Part shown: positions 27,098 through 35,338 of the stretch, piece after piece | Layout: every line of letters starts with the position of its first letter | Numbering within the stretch: position 1 is the stretch's first letter | Assembly (NCBI RefSeq): GCF_022513565.1 | Contig: NZ_JAKWBE010000015.1 | Location: forward strand, 62,001 to 126,000 | DNA: 64,000 nucleotides | Source: Streptomyces gilvus | GTDB lineage: Bacteria > Actinomycetota > Actinomycetes > Streptomycetales > Streptomycetaceae | Direction of reading: 5' to 3' | Notes under the pieces: generated by a model | Told to the model about the DNA's origin: nothing | Database searches by the model: none | What the model saw: only the letters and a program-made list of their open reading frames with translations | Position numbers and translations under genes: made by a program

Positions 27098-28359
27098 GGA
27101 AGGACCTCCGGGGCGGGAAGCGGTTCGTACGGGGATGACTGGGGGGTGGATTCGCCGGCCTCGTCGTCGAGGTCGCCGAGATCGGGGTGCTGCTGGGCGC
27201 GGTCTCGGGCCGCGCCCGCCTCCGGCAGCCGCAGAGTGAACGTGGAGCCCTGGCCTTCGGCGCTCCACACCGTGACCTCCCCGCCGTGCGAGGCGGCCAC
27301 ATGCTTGACGATCGCGAGCCCCAGGCCCGTACCACCGGTGGCACGGGAGCGGGCGGGGTCGACGCGGTAGAAGCGCTCGAAGACGCGCTCCTTGTCCTTC
27401 TCGGAGATACCGATTCCCTGGTCGGTCACGGCGACCTCGATCAGGTCACCGCCGGGCGCGGTCACCCGACGGGCGGCTATGCCCACACGGGTACGGGCCG
27501 GCGAGTAGTTGACGGCGTTCTCGACGAGGTTGCCGAGCGCGGCCGCGAGCTGGCCGCGGTTGCCCCACACATGCAGGTCGGCGGTGCCGCCCGCGGCCAT
27601 GGTGATCTGCTTGGTGCCGGCCTGGTGGCGGCAGCGGTCGATGGCCTCGGCGACCAGCTCGTCGACGCGGACGGGCTCGGCGTCCTCCAGCGGGTCGTCG
27701 TTCTGCACCCGGGAGAGGTCGATGAGCTCCTGGACCAGGTTGGTCAGGCGGGTGGCCTCTATCTGCATGCGTCCGGCGAAGCGCTCGACGGCCTCCGGGT
27801 CGTCGGAGGCGTCCATGACGGCCTCGGACAGCAGGGAGAGCGCGCCGACCGGTGTCTTCAGCTCATGGCTGACGTTCGCGACGAAGTCACGCCGCACCGC
27901 CTCGATCCGCCGGGCCTCGGTCAGGTCCTCGACCAGGAGCAGCACCAGCCGCGATCCGAGGGGCGCCACGCGCGCGGAGACGGCCAGTGCCTCGCCCCGT
28001 CCGGTGCCGCGCCGGGGCAGATCCAGCTCCACCTGCCGTATCTCCCCGTCCCTGCGGGTGTCCCGGGCCATCTGCAGCATCGGCTCGACGGAGAGCCGGC
28101 CGCCGCGCACCAGTCCCAGGGCGTACGCCGCCGAGCTGGCCTTGACCACGGTGTCCGCCTCGTCCAGTACGACGGCCGAGGACCGGAGCACCGACAGGAC
28201 GGTGTCCACACCCGGCGGAAGCACCGGGTCGGTGTGCAGGGAGGTGCGGGTGGGGCGCTTCTGCTCCCGCTCGCTCCAGCGGAACGCCAGCATGGCGATG
28301 ACGCCGGTGAGCACCCCGGCGATCGCTGCCGCTGCGGCGACCGCCGCGTTCACGTCCAT
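27094..28359 (-). CDS. phoR: PhoR: phosphate-sensing histidine kinase
   Basis: 421 residues. One N-terminal transmembrane helix (about 3-26), then a linker/PAS-like region (about 50-150), the HisKA box FVANVSHELKTPVGAL (phosphoacceptor His165), and an ATPase domain with NLVENAVNYS, TDQGIGISEKD, FERFYRV and GTGLGLAIV. There is almost no extracytoplasmic loop, as in other actinobacterial PhoR/SenX3 kinases, consistent with sensing through the Pst/PhoU complex. It is the first gene of the phoRP operon, divergent from phoU over a 239-base spacer holding a PHO box. Confidence 0.97.
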   Translation of the reverse strand: MDVNAAVAAAAAIAGVLTGVIAMLAFRWSEREQKRPTRTSLHTDPVLPPGVDTVLSVLRSSAVVLDEADTVVKASSAAYALGLVRGGRLSVEPMLQMARDTRRDGEIRQVELDLPRRGTGRGEALAVSARVAPLGSRLVLLLVEDLTEARRIEAVRRDFVANVSHELKTPVGALSLLSEAVMDASDDPEAVERFAGRMQIEATRLTNLVQELIDLSRVQNDDPLEDAEPVRVDELVAEAIDRCRHQAGTKQITMAAGGTADLHVWGNRGQLAAALGNLVENAVNYSPARTRVGIAARRVTAPGGDLIEVAVTDQGIGISEKDKERVFERFYRVDPARSRATGGTGLGLAIVKHVAASHGGEVTVWSAEGQGSTFTLRLPEAGAARDRAQQHPDLGDLDDEAGESTPQSSPYEPLPAPEVLP

Positions 28360-28432
28360 GCAAACAGGTTAAGCAGGGGGTACGACATCCCCACAGCCGT
28401 CGAGGTGCGAGCTCGAACACTCGTCGCCCAGA

Positions 28433-28461
28433 GTTCACCTTGGAGCCAGGGATGGTTCATT
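28433..28461. promoter_or_regulatory. PHO box between phoR and phoU
   Basis: GTTCACC at 28433 and GTTCATT at 28455 are exactly two 11-base turns apart, with a weaker unit at 28444. Direct repeats with an 11-base period are the PhoP binding pattern in Streptomyces, and the site lies in the divergent phoR/phoU spacer, so it can serve both promoters. Confidence 0.85.
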
Positions 28462-28598
28462 TGGGGTGACGGAAACCGACGCGTTCGAGCCGGATCGTGG
28501 GAGCGTGGGGTTCACAGGACCGGTTTCGCGGCCGGTTCTCATCCCCGGAATCCCCGAGGCAGACGTGCAGACGTGCATACGTAAGAGAGGGACCCCTG

Positions 28599-29300
28599 AT
28601 GCGGGACGCGTACCACGAGGAACTTGACTCGATCGGTGACGGTCTGGTGGACATGGCCCGGCTGGTCGGGTCGGCGATCGGACGCGCCACGACCGCCATC
28701 CTCGACACCGACCTCAAGCTGGCCGAGAGCGTGATCGAGGGCGACCAGAAGGTCGACGAACTGCAGCACGACCTGGAGGCGCGGGCCATAGCCCTCCTCG
28801 CCCGTCAGCAGCCGGTGGCGACCGACCTGCGGATCGTCGTGACCTCGCTGAGGATGTCCGCGGACCTGGAGCGCTCGGGCGACCTGGCCCAGCACGTGGC
28901 GAAGCTCGCCCGGCTGCGCTTCCCGGAGCGGGCGATTCCGCACGACCTGCACGCGACCATCCTGGAGATGGGCCAGCTCGCGCAGCGGCTGATGGCGAAG
29001 GCGGCGGAGGTGATCATCACCAAGGACGTCGACCTCGCGATGCAGCTGGAGCAGGACGACGACGAGATGGACCTCCTGCACCGCACGCTCTTCCAGCACC
29101 TGCTGGACGACCGCTGGAAGCACGGCATCGAGACGGCGGTGGACGTCACCCTCCTCGGCCGCTACTACGAGCGCTTCGCCGACCACGCGGTGGCCGTCGC
29201 CAAGCGCGTGGTGTTCCTGGTCACGGGCGAACACGCCGACGACCTCCAGACCGACATCCAGCCGGAGATCCAGCCGGTGGCGGGGGTCGAGGGGGCGTAG
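28599..29300 (+). CDS. phoU: PhoU: phosphate transport system regulator
   Basis: 233 residues from ATG 28599, with GAGAGG about nine bases upstream. It has two PhoU helical repeats with the metal-binding motifs (ELQHDLEARAIALLARQQPV in the first and EMDLLHRTLFQHL in the second) and the typical YYERFADHAVAVAKRV at the end. PhoU links the Pst transporter to the PhoR kinase and dampens signalling when phosphate is plentiful. It is divergent from phoRP. The C-terminal acidic/Gln tail after 215 is variable. Confidence 0.96.
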   Translation: MRDAYHEELDSIGDGLVDMARLVGSAIGRATTAILDTDLKLAESVIEGDQKVDELQHDLEARAIALLARQQPVATDLRIVVTSLRMSADLERSGDLAQHVAKLARLRFPERAIPHDLHATILEMGQLAQRLMAKAAEVIITKDVDLAMQLEQDDDEMDLLHRTLFQHLLDDRWKHGIETAVDVTLLGRYYERFADHAVAVAKRVVFLVTGEHADDLQTDIQPEIQPVAGVEGA

Positions 29301-29563
29301 GCGCCGGAGGCCCTGGCGTGTGACGGGGGTCGAGGGAGCCCGGGTGGTCGAAGTCCTGGCCGGTGGCGGGGGCCCAGGAGGTTCCAGGCCACCGGGGAGC
29401 CGGGCAGCCCGGAGCGAGGGGGCGTATGCGGCGGTGTTCGATGGAGTGCGGGGGCTTCGGGGGGCGTGGTGGCGCCTCCGTGCGCCGTTGATGCGACCGC
29501 CGCGGTGGGCATGCAATGGGTGAGGCAGCAGTCCTGCCCAGGCCCGAGCCTCCAGGAGGACCC

Positions 29564-29716
29564 ATGGCCGAAGCCCCTACCACGCCCGACCCGACGCAGG
29601 AGCGCGAGACGGAGCAGCCCGCCGACATCAAGAGCCTCCCGCTCGTCGGCGCGTGCGGCTGCGGCTCGGGCTGCGGCTGCGGGTGCCAGTCGGGCGGCCC
29701 CTGTCAGTGCGGTTGA
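29564..29716 (+). CDS. Cys-rich 50-residue peptide (metal-binding candidate)
   Basis: ATG 29564 has a strong ribosome site (GGAGGA, three bases upstream). The first 30 residues are acidic/Pro/Thr-rich, and the last 20 are CGCGSGCGCGCQSGGPCQCG with seven Cys in CxC and CxxxC spacings. That resembles small metallothioneins or a thiol buffer rather than a secreted toxin; there is no signal peptide. It follows phoU by about 260 bases with no terminator seen, so co-expression with phoU is possible. The spacer 29301-29563 has no other gene. The function is not known. Confidence 0.72.
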   Translation: MAEAPTTPDPTQERETEQPADIKSLPLVGACGCGSGCGCGCQSGGPCQCG

Positions 29717-29956
29717 GGCGTACATCCACGTAGGCCCCGGTGCCCCCGCGCCCCGGGGCCCGCGTCATGGTCGAGGCCCCCTCCGCGGAAGCGGTCCAAC
29801 GCATCCGCACCCCGCAGACGAAGGGACCCCAGAGGCCGAGTCCCCATTCTTTGACCATCGTTGACCCCCTTTTGCCCCTGCCGTCACCCCCGTCACTTAC
29901 GCTCGGGCAATTCCCCAGTTCAGGGGCTCTTTTCGTTCCGGGGGTTCGAAACCACC

Positions 29957-31951
29957 GTGCGCATACGCACTCTTCCGGCCGCGACGGCGCTCGCGGTCCT
30001 CTTCAGCTCCGCCGCGCTCGCGCTGACATCCGCCGCGCCCGCGCTGGCCGACTCCAGCACCATCCTGCCGGTCACCTCGACCGGCGACGTCGTCGTGGAC
30101 GGCGTACACCAGCGGGTCTTCATCAGCGACCCGAAGGACGGAAAGGTCGTCGCGACCGACTACAGCGGCCAGGTCGTCGGCACGATCGGCTCGCTGCCCG
30201 GCGTCCGAGGCCTCGAACTGTCCGCCGACTCCGGCACCTTGTACGCGGCCGTCGAGGACGCCGACGCGATCGTCTCCATCGACACCGCGACCGCCACCGA
30301 GGCCCACCGCTACCCGACGGGCACCGGCAGCCAGCCCGAGTACCCGGCGCTGGCCGGCGGCAAGCTCTGGTTCGGCTACGCCGGCCAGGGCACCGGCAAC
30401 ATCGGTTCGCTCGATCTGAGCGGCACCGACCCGGTCGTCACGCTCCACCAGGACACCACCAGGAACTGGAGCTACGCCCCGATCCTGGGCTCCTCGGCCG
30501 GCGCCCCGAACACGATCGTCGCGGGTGCCCCGAGCCAGAGCCCGGTGGAACTCGCCGTGTACGACGTCTCGTCGGGCTCCGCGGACCGCACCGCCTACGC
30601 CTTCGACCCGGGCAACAGCAGCAACCTCAGCGACCTCGCCGTCACACCGGACGGCAAGGACGTCGTCACGGCCAGCGGGTCCCCGGGCGAGCACGAGGCG
30701 TTCAGGCTCTCCGACCTCTCGCAGGACGGCGGCTATCCCACCACCTCCTACCCGAACGCGGTCGACATCGCCCCGGACGGCACGGTCGCCGCGGGCACCT
30801 TCTCCTGGTACGCGCCCGACGTCCACGTCTTCGAGCCGGGCGCCTCCACGCCGGTACGGGAGTACGACTTCCCCAACACCGGTACCAGCAGCGGCGCCGA
30901 CACCCTCGCCGCGGCGGGGCTGGCCTGGGCGCCGGACGGGAGCAGGCTGTTCGCGGTGTCGTACAACGACGCGGACGTCTACTCCCTCCGCGTCCTCGAC
31001 GACCCGACCAAGGCGGCGACCACCCTCACCGCGACCGCGCCGGCCACCGCGCCCCGCGCCAAGTCCCTCTCGGTCACGGGCACGTTGACCTCGGACACGG
31101 CCTTCCCGTCCGGTACGACGGTCTCCGTCAGCCGCACCGACGACGAGTCCCCGGCCGGGAAGCCGCTCGGTACGGCGACGGTGGCCGCCGACGGCTCGTA
31201 CGCCTTCGCCGACGCCCCTCCTGCGGGCGGCAAGGTGACGTACACCGTCACCTACGCGGGCGACGCCGACCACGCGGGCGCCACGGCCACGAGCACGGTG
31301 GACGTCACCAAGACGGCGACGTCGCTGACGCTGAACAACAACGGCAAGGTGTACGCGTACGACACCGCGGTGAAGTTCACCGCGCACCTGGGGACGACGT
31401 ACAAGAACCGCACGGTCGCCCTGTACGCGGACCCGTACGGCGCCGACAAGCCCAACAAGCTGATCAAAACGGGGACGGTCGACTCGTCGGGAAACCTCTC
31501 CGCCACGCTCACCCTGACCCGGGACACCAAGCTGACGGCCAGGTTCACCGGCGACACCCGCACCGCCGCCGCGACGGCCACCAGCACGGTCGGCACCCAG
31601 GTCCACGTCTCGACCGCGCTGAGCGGCTACTACAAGAGCCGGTCGGCCTGGGGACAGACGTACCGCGTCTACCACAAGTCCAAGGATCCGGCCTTCGCCA
31701 CGGCCATGACCGCCTACCCCGGCCGCAAGTACGAGGTGGAGGTCCAGGGCTTCTACCAGGGCGCCTGGCGCACGACCCACACGGAGTTCCTCGCCCTGGA
31801 CTCCTCCGGCAAGGACACCCTGGTCCTCACCGGCACCCCACCCACAGGCATCCGCTTCCGCATCCGCTCGTCCTACGTCGACACAAAGTCAGGCGACAAC
31901 GTCAACTCGACGACCCACGGCTCCTGGAAGTACCTGATCTTCACCACCTGA
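29957..31951 (+). CDS. Secreted beta-propeller plus Ig-like repeat surface protein
   Basis: 664 residues from GTG 29957, chosen because a signal peptide begins right there (RIRTLPAATALAVLFSS to ALA before DSST, about residue 31). Residues ~35-350 read as a WD/YVTN-like propeller (repeats such as DVVVDGVHQRVFISD, LELSADSGTLYAAVE, LAVTPDGKDVVTA and GLAWAPDGSRLFAVS). Residues ~350-560 hold two Ig-like or carboxypeptidase-like beta repeats (TATVAADGSYAFADAP; TYTVTYAGDADHAG). The last ~100 residues are a further beta domain ending in WKYLIFTT. It is an extracellular adhesion- or scaffold-like protein; no catalytic motif was seen. It is followed by a terminator shared with gpmA. Confidence 0.78.
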   Translation: MRIRTLPAATALAVLFSSAALALTSAAPALADSSTILPVTSTGDVVVDGVHQRVFISDPKDGKVVATDYSGQVVGTIGSLPGVRGLELSADSGTLYAAVEDADAIVSIDTATATEAHRYPTGTGSQPEYPALAGGKLWFGYAGQGTGNIGSLDLSGTDPVVTLHQDTTRNWSYAPILGSSAGAPNTIVAGAPSQSPVELAVYDVSSGSADRTAYAFDPGNSSNLSDLAVTPDGKDVVTASGSPGEHEAFRLSDLSQDGGYPTTSYPNAVDIAPDGTVAAGTFSWYAPDVHVFEPGASTPVREYDFPNTGTSSGADTLAAAGLAWAPDGSRLFAVSYNDADVYSLRVLDDPTKAATTLTATAPATAPRAKSLSVTGTLTSDTAFPSGTTVSVSRTDDESPAGKPLGTATVAADGSYAFADAPPAGGKVTYTVTYAGDADHAGATATSTVDVTKTATSLTLNNNGKVYAYDTAVKFTAHLGTTYKNRTVALYADPYGADKPNKLIKTGTVDSSGNLSATLTLTRDTKLTARFTGDTRTAAATATSTVGTQVHVSTALSGYYKSRSAWGQTYRVYHKSKDPAFATAMTAYPGRKYEVEVQGFYQGAWRTTHTEFLALDSSGKDTLVLTGTPPTGIRFRIRSSYVDTKSGDNVNSTTHGSWKYLIFTT

Positions 31952-31973
31952 CCTGACCCCCGTCACACGGAAC

Positions 31974-32012
31974 AAGCCCCCTGCCCGCGCGAAATCCGCA
32001 GGCAGGGGGCTT
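31974..32012. terminator. Hairpin between convergent genes
   Basis: A 12-bp stem (AAGCCCCCTGCC / GGCAGGGGGCTT) with a 15-base loop and a following TCTTCG, between the secreted protein and gpmA. Confidence 0.9.
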
Positions 32013-32024
32013 CTTCGTGGGCGG

Positions 32025-32786
32025 TTACTTCTTCTTGCCCTGGTTCTTCACTGCCTCGATCGCCGCTGCCGCCGCCTCCGGGTCGAGGTAGGTGCCGCCC
32101 GGGGTCAGGGGCTTGAAGTCGGGGTCGAGTTCGTAGGAGAGGGGGATGCCGGTCGGGATGTTCAGGCCCGCGATGTCCGCGTCCGAGATGCCGTCCAGGT
32201 GCTTGACCAGGGCGCGGAGGCTGTTGCCGTGGGCGGCGACGAGGACCGTGCGGCCGGCGAGGAGGTCGGGGACGATGCCGTCGTACCAGTACGGGAGCAT
32301 GCGGATGACGACGTCCTTCAGGCACTCCGTGCGGGGGCGGAGCTCCGGCGGGATCGTCGCGTAGCGGGGGTCGGCGGACTGGGAGAACTCCGTGCCGTCC
32401 TCGAGCGGCGGCGGCGGGGTGTCGTAGGAGCGGCGCCACAGCATGAACTGCTCCTCGCCGAACTCGGCGAGGGTCTGCGCCTTGTCCTTGCCCTGGAGGG
32501 CGCCGTAGTGGCGCTCGTTCAGGCGCCAGCTGCGGTGGACCGGGATCCAGTGGCGGTCGGCGGCCTCGAGGGCCAGCTGTGCCGTGCGGATCGCCCGCTT
32601 CTGGAGGGACGTGTGGACCACGTCGGGGAGAAGGTCGGCGTCCTTCAGGAGCTCGCCACCGCGGACTGCCTCCTTCTCGCCCTTCTCGTTGAGGTTGACG
32701 TCCACCCAGCCGGTGAACAGGTTCTTCGCGTTCCACTCGCTCTCGCCGTGGCGGAGGAGGATCAGCTTGTACGGTGCGTCGGCCAT
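32025..32786 (-). CDS. gpmA: 2,3-bisphosphoglycerate-dependent phosphoglycerate mutase
   Basis: 253 residues. The phosphohistidine motif LILLRHGESEWN (8-19, His13) and the second catalytic His in LVAAHGNSLRAL are intact, with RLNERHYGALQGKDKA as the mutase-specific segment. It interconverts 3- and 2-phosphoglycerate in glycolysis and gluconeogenesis. The C-terminus ends in GKKK, as is common. It is a single gene, divergent from the MFS transporter over 152 bases. Confidence 0.96.
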   Translation of the reverse strand: MADAPYKLILLRHGESEWNAKNLFTGWVDVNLNEKGEKEAVRGGELLKDADLLPDVVHTSLQKRAIRTAQLALEAADRHWIPVHRSWRLNERHYGALQGKDKAQTLAEFGEEQFMLWRRSYDTPPPPLEDGTEFSQSADPRYATIPPELRPRTECLKDVVIRMLPYWYDGIVPDLLAGRTVLVAAHGNSLRALVKHLDGISDADIAGLNIPTGIPLSYELDPDFKPLTPGGTYLDPEAAAAAIEAVKNQGKKK

Positions 32787-32938
32787 GGGTCAGAGCGTAA
32801 TCCACGGGTTCGTCCCGCCGTGTGGCTGCCCGAAGGCCGGACAGTTGACCGCATCTGCTAATTGAGTGGCTCGCGCCCGCCCGGCACTCGTAAGTTGTCC
32901 TTGCCGTCAGTGACACTTACATCCGTGGGGGATCCGCC

Positions 32939-34213
32939 ATGCCCGTCGCCAGTCTGAGACGTGCCGCCCGTGAGACCGTCTCGGGACTCCCCCGCGAGTT
33001 CTGGTGGCTGTGGACCAGCACCCTCGTCAACCGGCTCGGCTCCTTCGTCGCCACCTTCATGGCGCTGTACCTGACACTCGACCGCGGGTACTCCGCCTCC
33101 TACGCCGGTCTCGTCGCCTCGCTGCACGGCCTCGGCGGGGTCGTCTCGTCGCTGGGCGGCGGGGTGATGGCCGACCGGCTCGGGCGGCGGCCCACCCTGC
33201 TCGTCGCCCAGTCCGCCACCGCCGCCTCCGTCGCCCTGCTCGGCTTCGTGCACGACCCGGTCGCGATCGCCGCCGTCGCCTTTCTCGTCGGCATGGCCTC
33301 CAACGCCTCCCGGCCCGCCGTGCAGGCGATGATGGCCGACATCGTGCGGCCCGAGGACCGGATACGGGCCTTCTCACTGAACTACTGGGCCATCAACCTC
33401 GGCTTCGCCGTCTCCTCCATGGCCGCCGGGTTCATCGCCGAGTTCAGCTACCTCGCCGGGTTCCTGATCGAGGCCGGGATGACGGCCCTGTGCGCGGTGG
33501 TCGTGTTCCTGAAGCTGCCCGAGTCGCGGCCCGAGCGGACGGCGACCCAGAAGGCGGCCGAGGAGGGAATCGGCCTCGGGACCGTGCTGCGCGACAGGCG
33601 GTACATGGGGGTCGTCGGGCTGTCCTTCCTCGTCGCCCTCGTCTTCCAGCAGGGCTCGGTCGGGCTGCCGGTCGCCATGGGCGAGGCCGGGTTCACACCC
33701 GCCGACTACGGTCTCGCGATCGCCGTCAACGGCATCCTGGTCGTCGCGCTGCAGATCCCGCTCACCCGGTTCATCCAGGACCGCGACCCGCGTCGGCTGC
33801 TCGTCGTCTCGTCGGTCCTCGCGGGATACGGCTTCGGGCTCACCTCCTTCGCCGGGTCGGTCGGCGTCTTCGCGCTGATCGTGTGCGTGTGGACCCTGGG
33901 CGAGATGATCAACGCCCCCACGCAGACGGGGATCGTCGTACGGCTCTCTCCGGTGCACGGGCGCGGCCGCTACCAAGGCGTCTACACCCTGTCCTGGTCG
34001 CTGGCCGCGCTCGTCGCGCCGCTGATGTCCGGCCTGGTCATCGACCGGTTCGGTGCCGAGTGGCTGTGGGGGCTGTGCACGGCCGTCGGGACGGCAGCGG
34101 CGATCGGGTACGGCGTGCTCATGCGGCGGATGCCGGAGGAGGAGAGGGAGCAGCGGTCAAAGACGGAGACGGAGACGTCCGTGCCCGCCGCCGCGGAGGC
34201 GGCCGGCGGCTGA
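32939..34213 (+). CDS. MFS transporter (drug-efflux-like)
   Basis: 424 residues with about twelve hydrophobic helices. The MFS motif A variant is GGVMADRLGRRPTLL (loop 2-3), and a motif resembling the mid-protein repeat appears around IQDRDPRRLL. The N-terminal part FYWWL-like helix follows a short cytoplasmic start, and the C-terminal ~25 residues are charged. The closest style is the YdgH/drug-proton antiporter group; the substrate is unknown. A ribosome site GGGGGAT is four bases before the ATG. It is divergent from gpmA, with a terminator at 34246-34285. Confidence 0.87.
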   Translation: MPVASLRRAARETVSGLPREFWWLWTSTLVNRLGSFVATFMALYLTLDRGYSASYAGLVASLHGLGGVVSSLGGGVMADRLGRRPTLLVAQSATAASVALLGFVHDPVAIAAVAFLVGMASNASRPAVQAMMADIVRPEDRIRAFSLNYWAINLGFAVSSMAAGFIAEFSYLAGFLIEAGMTALCAVVVFLKLPESRPERTATQKAAEEGIGLGTVLRDRRYMGVVGLSFLVALVFQQGSVGLPVAMGEAGFTPADYGLAIAVNGILVVALQIPLTRFIQDRDPRRLLVVSSVLAGYGFGLTSFAGSVGVFALIVCVWTLGEMINAPTQTGIVVRLSPVHGRGRYQGVYTLSWSLAALVAPLMSGLVIDRFGAEWLWGLCTAVGTAAAIGYGVLMRRMPEEEREQRSKTETETSVPAAAEAAGG

Positions 34214-34245
34214 CCTCCCCTCCGCCCCCGGTGGCCACACGCGAG

Positions 34246-34285
34246 CGAGCCCCCCGCCCGCACTTCTCCTGCGGCAGGGGGCTCG
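34246..34285. terminator. Hairpin after the MFS gene
   Basis: Stem CGAGCCCCC/GGGGGCTCG (9 bp), extended by further GC pairs inside, between the MFS gene and the convergent small peptide gene. Confidence 0.82.
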
Positions 34286-34317
34286 TGTCGTGTGCGGCCG
34301 TCAGGGGCCGACGCCCG

Positions 34318-34542
34318 TCAGAAGCTGACGTTCACGCCGATCTGGTGGGGCAGCGCGGCGAGGGCGCCGTCGACGGCGCCCAGGGCCGTCGCCTTGACCG
34401 AGTCCACCTCGGCCAGGATGCCCGCGCTGCTCAGGGTGGTCGAGCCGACGGCGACACCGATCTGCGGGCTCAGGCCGCCGGAGACGGCGTCGAGCTCGGC
34501 GTCGGAGATCTCGAGGGTCTGGACCTGGGGAGCGGAGTTCAT
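34318..34542 (-). CDS. 74-residue peptide with double-glycine-type leader (RiPP/bacteriocin precursor-like)
   Basis: From ATG 34542 the peptide begins with a leader-like segment, QTLEISDAELDAVSGG (8-23), matching the E-L-D-x-V-x-GG pattern of leaders cut by bacteriocin-type ABC transporter proteases and found in class II lanthipeptides and Nif11/NHLP-like precursors. The 51-residue remainder is Gly/Ala/Val/Ser-rich and lacks Cys, so it cannot form a lanthionine. It could be an unmodified two-glycine bacteriocin or a small amphipathic peptide. No modifying enzyme, LanT-type transporter or immunity gene lies next to it; the adjacent MFS gene is convergent. The ribosome site is weak. Confidence 0.65.
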   Translation of the reverse strand: MNSAPQVQTLEISDAELDAVSGGLSPQIGVAVGSTTLSSAGILAEVDSVKATALGAVDGALAALPHQIGVNVSF

Positions 34543-34863
34543 GAGGGGACTGCCCTTCGCATGGATGTACCAGGGGAAACGGCTCGGCTGAGGGGACAGA
34601 CGACGGGCCGCGGTGCGCAGGATCAAACCACGGAGCGTGCCCGGCATCCAGTCGACCGGCCTGCGGGGCACGGCGGTTGGACGCCTCGGCGAACGAACCG
34701 TGAGGGGACGTACACCAATTGGGGCCGGGTTCTCCACGCGGAGGGCCGCACAGGGCATGGACGGGCGGTGTCCCGGTCGCGCCGAACAGGGACAACCCGG
34801 CACCAACGCCCCGTGACCGCACGGCGGTTGCGCACGCCTTGTGCAGATTCCGTCCACCTTCCC
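34543..34863. other. Gene-free spacer upstream of the double-glycine peptide
   Basis: I see no gene. The open frames are shadows. It must carry the promoter of the peptide gene; no convincing box was identified. It ends at the stop codon of the DUF2000 gene. Confidence 0.5.
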
Positions 34864-35289
34864 TCACGGATGCATCCGCGCCCCCTTCAGCACCTTGTCG
34901 ACCGCGTTCCTCGGCCCGTACACCGCGAGCCCGACCAGATCCAGCTCGGCCGTCCCGACGGCCCGTACGGCCGCCCGGTTGTCCGCGTCGTGGCCGGTCG
35001 CGAAGAGGTCGGAGGTGAACAGGGCGCGCGGGAGCGCCCGGGACAGGGCGCGCGCGTGGGCCGCCGTCAGGGTCTCCTTCGTGCCCTCGAAGACCAGGAC
35101 CGGCTGGCGGAACATCGGCAGGTACTGCACGTCGTCCGCGTCCTCGTACGGCTCGCCGATCACCTCGGGGACCGTGCTGCCGAGGCCGCTGACCAGGAAC
35201 GCGGTGACGTTCAGGCGCTGCCAGGTCTCCAGGTCCTCGCGCAGCAGGACGGCGATCTTGGTGTCGAACCGGATGGGTGTGTCGCTCAT
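34864..35289 (-). CDS. DUF2000-family protein
   Basis: 141 residues with the family start RFDTKIAVLLREDLETWQRL and the later QPVLVFEGTKETLTAAHARA, as in DUF2000 proteins (peptidyl-tRNA-hydrolase-II-like fold). The biochemical role is not known. It is divergent from an AraC regulator with only 49 bases between starts, an arrangement which suggests the AraC protein controls it. Confidence 0.82.
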   Translation of the reverse strand: MSDTPIRFDTKIAVLLREDLETWQRLNVTAFLVSGLGSTVPEVIGEPYEDADDVQYLPMFRQPVLVFEGTKETLTAAHARALSRALPRALFTSDLFATGHDADNRAAVRAVGTAELDLVGLAVYGPRNAVDKVLKGARMHP

Positions 35290-35338
35290 ACTCCGAGACT
35301 GCCGATCCGCTCACGGCCCCGTCTTGTACGTTTTTTGC

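Noticed and set aside
27098..27268. N-terminal extension of PhoP
   Set aside because: It would overlap phoR deeply with Arg/Pro-rich sequence; GTG 27097 with GGAGG and the 226-aa family length is right.
29740..31956. 738-codon plus-strand frame overlapping the secreted propeller gene
   Set aside because: Arg/Gly/His-rich shadow of the frame at 29957-31951, which has a signal peptide and propeller repeats.
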